A stretch of DNA of 64,000 nt from assembly GCA_025765595.1 (NCBI GenBank), contig JAIVFH010000133.1, positions 16,626 through 80,625 of the forward strand, in the 5' to 3' direction. Numbering within the stretch: the first letter of the stretch is position 1; every line of letters starts with the position of its first letter. Shown one piece after another: positions 55,144 through 64,000 of this stretch. A program made the translations under genes and the position numbers. Origin of the DNA: Obelidium mucronatum (taxonomy: Eukaryota; Chytridiomycota; Chytridiomycetes; Chytridiales; Chytriomycetaceae). Under the pieces are notes generated by a model that worked only from the letters and a program-made list of their open reading frames with translations, was not told the origin of the DNA and made no database searches.

Positions 55144-56858
55144 ATGTTCTGCAAAAGCGACACGTTGTGGCGCGCGGAGGCGGCGCGGACAAGGCGCAGC
55201 GGCGGGGTGCTTGCGGCGCGCGGGGGTGTCGTGGCGGTGGCGAGCGGGATGCGGCTTGAGCGCGTGGGATGCGGCGGCGGCGTGGCGCTGGGCGGCGCGC
55301 CGTTTGCGGCGGAGTGGGATGCCGGACGCCAAAGGCTGGCCGTGGCGCTGCCGCACAAAGTGGTGCTTGGCGCTGCTGGCGCCGAGTTTGAGTTTGAGTT
55401 TGAGTTTGCGGCGGCGGCGGCGGCGCGGCCGCTGCTGGCGTGGCACCCGACGCGCGCGTTGCTGGCGGTGAGCAGCGGCGACTGAACATCGCTGAAAGTC
55501 GCTAAAGCAGTGAATTCAGGTGTATTCATCAATTGGGGTCGAACTGCTCTCTGTTACAAGTCTTGGCATTAAAGTACTTCAATTCGTCGAGTACAATGGT
55601 CTTCAAAAGTGTGCGTGGTCACCAGACGGCTCCAGGCTGTATTTACTCAAGGCAAACCGTATTCGAGTCTTGTCGCTGAACCCAGATGATACCCTCAGTA
55701 GCACTGCCAACAAAGTCCTGAAACATTCATTCAACAGACGCGTTCGTGCAGTCACTATGATTCCAGATCCAGATACCAACTCGGATATCTTGTTGATCAC
55801 GTTTGATATGCCCGAAGACAACTTATTCTCTCAATTTGACATTTGCGGGCTTCGAGGTTGGGAGCAATCGCCATCTGAGCTCATTTCTGCATCCGGAAGC
55901 GAAGCAAATGCGCAATCATCAAAACCTTCCCCTTTTAAAATGGATATGGAGATTCCAATGTCGGCTCGAACAACCAAAGCAGCTTCGTCCACGTTGGCCG
56001 TCTTGAGAATATCAGAAAATCAAATTGCTGAATTATCAAACGTAGAACTGCCGATACTGATGCCTGATAATCTTGTTTACGATGTGAGTTCTTTGGATTT
56101 GAATCAAACCCAAAACTCACAAACCAAGAGTTTCACAGGAATCAAACCGATCCATTTTCGTAAGCAACAACTCAATTGGTATCATTCTAGTTTACACCCT
56201 CGTCCTCCCGTCTTTCAAACTTGACGAAGAAAGCCAGTCCATCCGTCTTGACGCCAAACACTTTCCTATGGGCATGGCATTAGTCCAAAACAAGCTACTA
56301 GTTTTGACTGCATCGCATTCGCAGACTGTCGATTCGGTGGAAGCCGGCAAGAAGAGCATGGCGGGGTTTTCCGCGAGTCCATTCATTGAAGTGGATTTGT
56401 CTCTCGTTTCGTATTCCCGCACTGCTTTGATGCTAGAAAATTCAAATTCAAAGTCAATGGCAGAATACCAGAAGTCGGTGCTGGAACAAGTGGAATCTGT
56501 GGAACAAAGGGTTTTTGGTGGGATGGTGTCGAGTGGAATGTCTGGAAGGGCGATGACGATGGAAAGCATGAATGACGAATCTGATGATGATCATCAGCCT
56601 TTACCATTTTTGGCGGATGGGAGGTTGCGAATGCCAAGAGATGATACGCGGCCTCGCCCATTGATTGCATTGGTGCACGACATGACACCCTCACTTGGCA
56701 AAGTTACAATTGAAACTGAACCTGCTAATGCCGGCAATGTCGATGCGGAAATGAAGTTATTTATGAATACTGTGGAAAGGAGGCTGGATCGAATTGAAGT
56801 CCAGCAACTCGAAATCTTGTCCTTGCTCCGAGCACTCGCTGCGGGAAAGGGAATATAG
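55144..56858 (+). CDS. WDCP-like protein (WD-repeat and coiled-coil protein)
   Basis: Exons 55144-55467, 55520-56159 and about 56201-56858. After a GC-rich first exon, ARPLLAWHPTRALLAV joins VYSSIGVELL; then LQKCAWSPDGSRLYLL, SSTLAVLRISEN, LPILMPDNLVYDVSS, FLYTLVLPSFKL and IRLDAKHFPMGMALVQNKLL. These track, in the same order, the blocks of animal WDCP (C2orf44): the CVWHP blade, the CACWTQDG blade, the ILVPDLIAFN strand, IYSVIPSS and IRL...P.GICFL..LLL. The C-terminus has a short coiled coil (MNTVERRLDRIEVQQLEIL), also as in WDCP. Its cellular role is poorly known. I am fairly, not fully, sure of the orthology. Confidence 0.6.
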
Positions 56859-57034
56859 TTATCTTTATAATTTATTCAGCGGAGAGGTATTTAATAATAA
56901 AGTCTAGGTTGTTATTGTTTTCCTTTTGTGACTCACTCTTTGTCGGACAACACGTTTTCGCGTGCCCATTTTTAAGCCAATGCTATCGCTTTCTCTGCAT
57001 ACCCCCCTGAAAAAAAAAAAGAAAAAAAAAGGCA

Positions 57035-57532
57035 ATGCCTGCCTCCTCTGAAGAAGTGATTCGCCCAGATGAAAGCCATAGCGCCTATTCGCGACTCATT
57101 GCCATCGCCGTCGACTCATCCAATTATTCCGAATACGCATTTGATTGGATGATCAACAACATTGCCAGACCAGAAACCGATCAAATCCTAATCTTGAACG
57201 TGTATCCCATGGTTTCCGCCATTGCCGTAGACATTACCCCACAAAATGCCATGATTGAAGCAGCCAACAAACAACACAGCCACGACGTGTTGCAAAGCTA
57301 CGCAAAGAGAGCGCCTGCCAAAGTATTCAACATGCGAGGCGTTTCTCTGCGGGGAGACCCACGTGAAATTATTCCTCGGAAAGTCGCCGAGTTGAAGGTG
57401 GATATGTTGGTTATTGGGAGTCGTGGGTTGACGGGGTTCAAGAAAGCTATGCTCGGTTCTGTTAGTGATTATCTTGTGAATCATTCAACTGTTCCGGTGC
57501 TTGTGTGTCATCCTCCTTTGATTTCTTCTTGA
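57035..57532 (+). CDS. Universal stress protein (UspA fold)
   Basis: Single exon, 165 codons. The alpha/beta Usp fold is evident: RLIAIAVDSSNYSEYAFDW at the first strand, LILNVYPMV, and the ATP-binding end VIGSRGLTGFKKAMLGSVSD (G-2x-G-9x-G-S pattern) then STVPVLVCHPP. The conserved Asp after strand 1 and the G-loop suggest the ATP-binding subclass. Role: stress or survival regulation, not predictable further. Preceded by an A-rich 5' leader. Confidence 0.88.
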   Translation: MPASSEEVIRPDESHSAYSRLIAIAVDSSNYSEYAFDWMINNIARPETDQILILNVYPMVSAIAVDITPQNAMIEAANKQHSHDVLQSYAKRAPAKVFNMRGVSLRGDPREIIPRKVAELKVDMLVIGSRGLTGFKKAMLGSVSDYLVNHSTVPVLVCHPPLISS

Positions 57533-57728
57533 GTTTTCTAATTTTCTTCTTGTTGTGGAGAAAAGTATAATATGATTTTTTAATATTAATAGTATAATGT
57601 GGTGCAAAATATCATTGGTTGGAGGAGAGCGTAGAGGGATTCCGGACAGACATGAACCAATCGGGTGGTGGCGTGCGATCACGCATTCAAAAAAAAAGTC
57701 GATTCATCTCCAAAAAAAAAAACACACC

Positions 57729-58695
57729 ATGACAACTACAACTGCTGCGCAGATCCCAACCACCACCACCAGCACCACCACAGCAGCATCGGCAACTGCG
57801 TTCCAAACAAGTCTCCCCATCGAACTCATCCAAAACATTTTCCAAAGAATCAACCCAAACCACGTGCTCAAGTTCAAACGTCTCTGTACACGAATCTTTA
57901 CAGCCCTGTCAGACCCACACTTTGCAGTTCTAAACCTCAGGGAGTTTTCAAATATCGGCACAGTTGCGTGTGTTCAAAGCTATCGTCTTTGGTTCGTGTG
58001 GCCGGATTCGTATCAGAAGCATTATGCGGGTGCCACTTTGAAGGCGCTCTTTGAACTCAAATGTGGTGAGTATTTTCCTTCCCCCTCCCCCGCCATTAAA
58101 AAAAAAAGAAGTAATAAATAAGATGAGGAAGAAGAGGATTTTTAACAATCTTTTTTTTTGTCTAGGTTGGAAAGCAATCCAAGGTTGTATTCCCAAAGCG
58201 ATTGGCGGATTAACCAATTTAACACACCTGAACCTCCACGAAAACCGACTGACGGGAGAAATTCCCAGCGAACTCTGCAAACTGACGAACCTCCAGTTCC
58301 TCCATTTGAACGGCAACAAACTCACCGGCGCCATCCCAAAAGAAATTGGAAACCTAACACAACTGCAGCAGCTATACCTCCAAAACAACCGCCTGAGCAG
58401 TAAAATACCTGATGAGATTGGTGACTTGGTGTTACTGGAAGCGCTGTATTTGAACAATAACGCGCTGGAGGAGGAAATCCCAAAGAGTATTGGGAAGCTA
58501 TCGAAATTAAAGTCGCTTTATTTGGAGCATAATCAGTTGAAGGGGGAGATACCTGTGGAGATTGGGTTGCTGCAGAATTTGCAGATTTTGTATCTGGGTA
58601 TGAATGACTTTGAGCAGTTTGTGCCATCGGATTTCAATCATGAATCGAGGGTGTTTGAAATTCTGCATCATCAAGGGTTTAGAGGAAGGTCTTGA
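57729..58695 (+). CDS. F-box-like, plant-type LRR protein
   Basis: Two exons, 57729 to about 58064 and about 58166-58695, about 288 residues. Thr/Ala-rich leader, an F-box-like stretch (FQTSLPIELIQNIFQRINPN), a variable linker, then seven LRRs of plant type (LTHLNLHENRLTGEIPSELC, LQFLHLNGNKLTGAIPKEIG). The LRR block is shorter than in the relatives at 8012 and 61601. The end is FVPSDFNHESRVFEILHHQG, similar to the cap in the 61601 gene ([16 protein letters not shown]). No coiled coil at the start. Confidence 0.78.
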
Positions 58696-58970
58696 AAGAA
58701 AAAGAAGTAGAAGAAGAAGAAGGAGGAGGAGGAGGAGAAACAGAAAAAGAGTTGACCTGCTGGAATGTTTGTTATCGGAGAGTTTTCCTTTCATTTTATT
58801 TTTTAAGCACAAACACCACCTCATCCTTTTATTTTTTGATTGCCCCCTCTCCCTCTTCCATTCATTACTTCTAAGTTATTATAAATTCATCAGCCCCTCC
58901 CGACTATAAATATACAAACAAAATAACGGAAAAATAATAAAAAGAGCAGATGTATATTCCAGTTTAATTT

Positions 58971-59786
58971 TTATATAAAGATCATCTGAACATATCCTCC
59001 CTGAAGAAGTACAAACATGGTCATACCCACAATAGACCACGTCCAAATAATACTGGGTTGACGCTTGTTTTCCTGCCGCATGTAATCATAGTACATTTTA
59101 CGCGCCTTTGGCGTCGAAAAAAATTAATAATAGAAGAGTTTTTTTCTCATTCTTTTACTTACCTTGGTATTGACGGTGCGATTTGGGTGATCACTGGTTC
59201 TTGGATAATGTGCTTTTTGATGTGCGTCAAAATCGTAATATTGATGAGTATAAGAAGACTTTTTCGGATCGCGATGTAAAATCCAATCGTCAGGATGAAG
59301 ACTTGACTTTGTATCTGTTCAGGGGCGCAGAAGTACCGTCTTAGTAATTGTCAAAAAGGGTTACGGTGTTAACATACATCCGGAATGCCTGCGCATCGTA
59401 GATTTGAAGCCACTTCTATTCACACTTTGGTCTCCCTTTACCTGTTTGTAAAACATGAGTTGTCCAAAGCGATGATTGATTTACTTTACCGCCAATCCAC
59501 GATCGTACTCCCTTCGTTTCCCCTCGTCTGACAATACAGAGTAGGCTTCGTTTATTTTTACAAACAGCTGAGTGGACTCTTCGTTGTTTGGGTTCTTGTC
59601 TGGATGGTGTTTCATTGAGAGTTCGTAGAAGCGTGACTTTAGCGTTGCTTTTGAGGCTTCCTGCGGGACGCCCAGCAAATCGTAGAAGGTCTTTGATGAA
59701 GTTGCTGAAGCGGCAGTTGACGCCAGACGGACAAAGACCAGCGACGGCGGCCGCAGCGACTGGCGGCGCAGCGACAAGGCAAACAT
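58971..59786 (-). CDS. Mitochondrial J-domain protein with C-terminal membrane anchor (DNAJC30-like)
   Basis: Four or five exons from ATG 59786. [20 protein letters not shown] is a likely mitochondrial presequence; [21 protein letters not shown]...[12 protein letters not shown] is a J-domain with the HPD triad. Later exons give [23 protein letters not shown] and, last, [20 protein letters not shown] followed by a TM segment ([18 protein letters not shown]). J-domain, YDFD segment and C-terminal TM are the layout of DNAJC30, an inner-membrane protein linked to respiratory-chain quality control. The exact join between the J-domain exon and the YDFD exon is not settled. The last acceptor AG lies inside a micro-hairpin. 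Confidence 0.65.
59103..59113 (-). repeat. Micro-hairpin spanning a splice acceptor
   Basis: Sense strand CGCC-AAA-GGCG. The AG of the last intron is formed by the loop's last A and the first G of the right arm, so part of the element would be coding (GCGCGT = Ala-Arg). Confidence 0.5.
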
Positions 59787-59841
59787 TCGATCTCTTTTCT
59801 TTTTATTTTTATTTATTTTTATTTATCGAAAGTCAGTAAAA
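59787..59841. promoter_or_regulatory. 55-bp bidirectional promoter
   Basis: Entire gap between the J-domain and MetAP2 start codons. T/A-rich with TTTATTTTTATTTATTTT repeats; no TATA or obvious factor site. Confidence 0.5.
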
Positions 59842-61529
<1,688 letters not shown>

Positions 61530-61600
61530 GTGGCCGGTAGGAATAATAAAAGTGGAATTTATGAGGGGTGGAGGTACAAACTTCCAGCAAAACAAATTTC

Positions 61601-63736
61601 ATGGCAGCACCAGAACCATCCCTAGCGACCATTGTGCTTATGCTGCAGCAGCTGCAGAAACAAGTTGACTTTCTTCAGTCAGAGACGTCTACATTGCGGG
61701 CTCAGAACAACTTGATCCTGCAACAAACCAACTCCAACAAGCGGTTTCTGACGCAGCTTCGCGATCTGCCCTTTGAAATTGCAGCGAGAATCTTTGCTTT
61801 CATTTCGCCAGAGAAAGTATTCAAGTACCGGAGATTGGTTGAGTATTTTGTGGACTTGTTATGTGGCCCTCAGCCTAACCAACTTCGAATACAGAGCAAA
61901 TCAATCAACGCCGTTCTGCTCTCGTCTTTCTTTGCCGCGATTTCAGTCCTCAATCATGCTGCTCCGCTTCCTTCTGTCTCAAAGCGGCACTTGAACATAA
62001 AACCAAGTCCGATTGACAAGGCATGGTTCCTAGTTCCCAAAAACTACCAAATTGCATACTCTGAAGCGAGATTCAAACAACTTGAAACGTTGCAATGGTT
62101 TTCAATCAACTGGTCCGCGTACAAGCCAAAAACTTTGTCAACACGTGAAATGAGAGACGCTCCGTTCAACCAGCTCATTCAAATGGGCCTTGCTATCCAC
62201 CGAGACGGTCGAGTGAGGAGACAGAAACCTGCGCCTCTCCTTATTTATATCCCAGACGCTATTTCCTGTCTCACAAACCTCAAGACGTTGCAACTTTCGA
62301 CGTGTGAGCTTTCTGGGCCAATTCCGCAATGTATTGGCAGCTTACGCTCTCTTGAAAGCTTGAATTTGGGTGACAATAAGCTTCAAGGGCCGATTCCAGA
62401 AGAGCTGGGGCAGTTGGTGGCGTTGAAGGAACTGAATTTGTATGGGCAGCACTTGGACGGGAACATCAATGTCCTCGCTCCACTAACCTCTTTACAGAAA
62501 CTCAACCTCCACCAAAACTCGTTTTCAGGAGAAATTTCTGTTTTGAGTGAGCTTGGTAATCTGAACCAGGTTTTCCTTTCAAACAATTCCTTTGAAGGAC
62601 CCATCCCAAACGACATTGGAACTCGTGTTCCGAATCTTTCGATTGTGAATGCCAGTGGGAACAAGCTTTCTGGGTCAATTCCTGCGTCCATTGGCTTGCT
62701 ATCACGGTTGGAATGTATTTCCCTCGATGACAATCGGCTTTCTGGGCCTATTCCTGTTGAGTTGGGCAATCTCCCCGCTCTTGGTGCTCTGCATCTTTCA
62801 AAAAACGAGTTATCTGGGGAAATTCCCATTGAAATTTGTAATCTTGCAACGCTTTGGGAATTGTATCTGGATCAGAATAGATTGGTGGGACCCATTCCTC
62901 CAATGATTCATCAACTTGTCGAGCTGCGATCCCTTACTCTTTCCAGCAACAACCTGACTGGAGATATTCCTGAAACAATCTATTCCATGCAAAATCTTGA
63001 GGCAATTGACTTGTCCAACAATTCCTTGAGTGGCAGTTTATCTGCCCAAGTGGGAAACCTTGCTCCTACACTCAAAATATTGAAGCTTTCGCAAAATAAG
63101 TTTCAAGGCGAAATCCCGGATGCTATTTGCGATTTGAGGATTTTGGAGGTCTTGGGTCTTGCTGACAACATGTTCACTGGGAAATTGCCAAGCCGGCTTG
63201 GAGCGTTGTATTTGGACTCTTTGGAGTTGAAGGGGAATCAAGTGGATACCGGGATTCCATCATCCATTTTGAGAGATAGTGCTTTGTTTGGGTTGCTTGT
63301 GAAGGAAGGGTTTGGGACCGGAATAAGTTCAAGGAAGATGCAATCCATCCAAAAAAAAAAAAAAAAAAGTTCTACTGAAAAACGGTTTATTCACAGTCTT
63401 TTTCAAAATAAAAACAATATTGATAATGAACCAATGGAACCACAGCAAGGGTCAAGAAAAAAAAAAGAATCTACTTCTTATTTTTTTTCAAAGATTGGAT
63501 GGCTTTCCGCTCAAGTAGAACCACTTGTCGATGGACGCATCAATAGCAGCAGCTGGCTTTCTGGAGTCAGCTGGAAGAGAAGTGTAAGCAGCATCTGTCA
63601 CGGCAACCTTGTAAGGACTGTCAGCAACTTCAGTGTTGGCAACAGTAATGTCGTAGTGCTCAGTCTGGGATGGGATTTGACGAGTGATGAGCCTCTTCCA
63701 TGCTTCGTTGTTTCGTGGATAACTTCGTTGGCGTAG
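61601..63736 (+). CDS. Coiled-coil, F-box-like, plant-type LRR protein
   Basis: From ATG 61601 ([15 protein letters not shown]): coiled coil ([20 protein letters not shown]), F-box-like [20 protein letters not shown], a 130-residue variable region, then about 14 LRRs ([40 protein letters not shown]) and a cap ([11 protein letters not shown]). Same architecture as the gene at 8012. After the cap the frame runs through an 18-A homopolymer (63351-63368) and on to 63736. The last 80 codons lie antisense to the pyrophosphatase 3' end and look non-coding. One base more or less in the A-run gives a stop within a few codons, so the true end is probably near 63375. Confidence 0.7.
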   Translation: MAAPEPSLATIVLMLQQLQKQVDFLQSETSTLRAQNNLILQQTNSNKRFLTQLRDLPFEIAARIFAFISPEKVFKYRRLVEYFVDLLCGPQPNQLRIQSKSINAVLLSSFFAAISVLNHAAPLPSVSKRHLNIKPSPIDKAWFLVPKNYQIAYSEARFKQLETLQWFSINWSAYKPKTLSTREMRDAPFNQLIQMGLAIHRDGRVRRQKPAPLLIYIPDAISCLTNLKTLQLSTCELSGPIPQCIGSLRSLESLNLGDNKLQGPIPEELGQLVALKELNLYGQHLDGNINVLAPLTSLQKLNLHQNSFSGEISVLSELGNLNQVFLSNNSFEGPIPNDIGTRVPNLSIVNASGNKLSGSIPASIGLLSRLECISLDDNRLSGPIPVELGNLPALGALHLSKNELSGEIPIEICNLATLWELYLDQNRLVGPIPPMIHQLVELRSLTLSSNNLTGDIPETIYSMQNLEAIDLSNNSLSGSLSAQVGNLAPTLKILKLSQNKFQGEIPDAICDLRILEVLGLADNMFTGKLPSRLGALYLDSLELKGNQVDTGIPSSILRDSALFGLLVKEGFGTGISSRKMQSIQKKKKKSSTEKRFIHSLFQNKNNIDNEPMEPQQGSRKKKESTSYFFSKIGWLSAQVEPLVDGRINSSSWLSGVSWKRSVSSICHGNLVRTVSNFSVGNSNVVVLSLGWDLTSDEPLPCFVVSWITSLA

Positions 63737-64000
63737 GCCTTGTTCTTGGCTTCACCAGAGAAGGCAAAGTTGTTTTCTGGCTTTCCGTCGGGGATCTTGT
63801 AGATTCTGAACCATTCGTTGGAAGCACGCAAGATTCCTGGCAAGTGCTTCTCGACATCTTCAATGTCGTTCAATTTGGAGGCCAATGGGTCGTTGATGTC
63901 AATGACGATAACCTTCCAGTCGGTTTCACCTGTCCAAGACAGACTACAGTTTAGAAAAGGGAAAAAAAATCACATCCTGGAAGAGTCATGTATTCACCTT
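63488..64000 (-). CDS. Soluble inorganic pyrophosphatase, 5' part beyond window, apparent frameshift
   Basis: C-terminal exon of a family I eukaryotic PPase, beginning after an intron (about 63937-63998) with [20 protein letters not shown], then [37 protein letters not shown] and, one base out of frame, [13 protein letters not shown]...[15 protein letters not shown]...[15 protein letters not shown], ending at TGA 63488. Conserved Asp, Lys and Tyr/Trp residues are those of yeast Ipp1. A single base is missing around 63708-63712 (ACAACGAAG where ACNAACGAAG is expected), which would truncate this essential enzyme. The frame is otherwise perfect on both sides, so a sequence error or a recent lesion is likely. 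Confidence 0.8.

Overview
The window is nuclear DNA of an intron-rich, compact fungal genome. Most genes carry short GT-AG introns (about 40-200 bp) with long A or T runs. Intergenic gaps are often below 150 bp, and the genes are housekeeping eukaryotic ones: PEX12, MetAP2, ARPC1, a SMARCD/Snf12 SWIB subunit, methylmalonate-semialdehyde dehydrogenase, soluble pyrophosphatase. Fungal amino-acid permeases and a Pho80-type cyclin, together with a WDCP-like gene otherwise known to me from animals and large families of F-box-like proteins with plant-type LRRs or 31-residue ankyrin repeats, suggest an early-diverging fungus, most likely a chytrid. That placement is inference; no rRNA or other marker is present.

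Layout. 1-9.3 kb: an AhpD-fold protein (cut by the left edge), a cyclin, an SLC10A7-like carrier, a small membrane protein, a PEX39-like protein and an F-box/LRR gene followed by a 150-bp remnant of a lost paralogue. 9.3-12.1 kb: a coiled-coil protein that, once spliced, ends in a degenerate class III nucleotide-cyclase domain. 12.2-28.9 kb: four same-strand ABCC (MRP) genes, A-D. B is a recent chimera made by tandem duplication of 2.87 kb. 29.0-32.2 kb: PEX12 and SMARCD/Snf12. 32.5-40.1 kb: two paralogous amino-acid permeases with an ankyrin gene and a decayed ankyrin copy between them on the other strand. 40.2-47.0 kb: ARPC1, a RasGAP and ALDH6. 47.4-54.5 kb: F-box protein, Smr-domain protein, two tandem coiled-coil paralogues, a decayed and an intact ankyrin gene. 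54.6-64 kb: a two-helix membrane protein head-to-head with a WDCP-like gene, a universal stress protein, two more F-box/LRR genes, a J-domain protein head-to-head with MetAP2, and the 3' part of inorganic pyrophosphatase.

The most unusual signal is a family of tiny perfect hairpins (15 nt, usually ACCGCC-GAA-GGCGGT) found inside introns of ABCC-D, PEX12, ARPC1 and MetAP2, with single copies in SMARCD and the J-domain gene. The copies are linked by pyrimidine-rich spacers, nearly always carry the purine loop on the transcribed-sense strand whichever way the gene points, and vary symmetrically in the stem. This looks like an intronic element family that spreads or is maintained as a hairpin.

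Other themes are birth-and-death of LRR and ankyrin genes (each locus holds an intact copy beside a scar), concerted evolution in the ABCC array, and a steep drop in GC from first exons to later exons in many housekeeping genes. No tRNA, rRNA, transposon or CRISPR could be supported.
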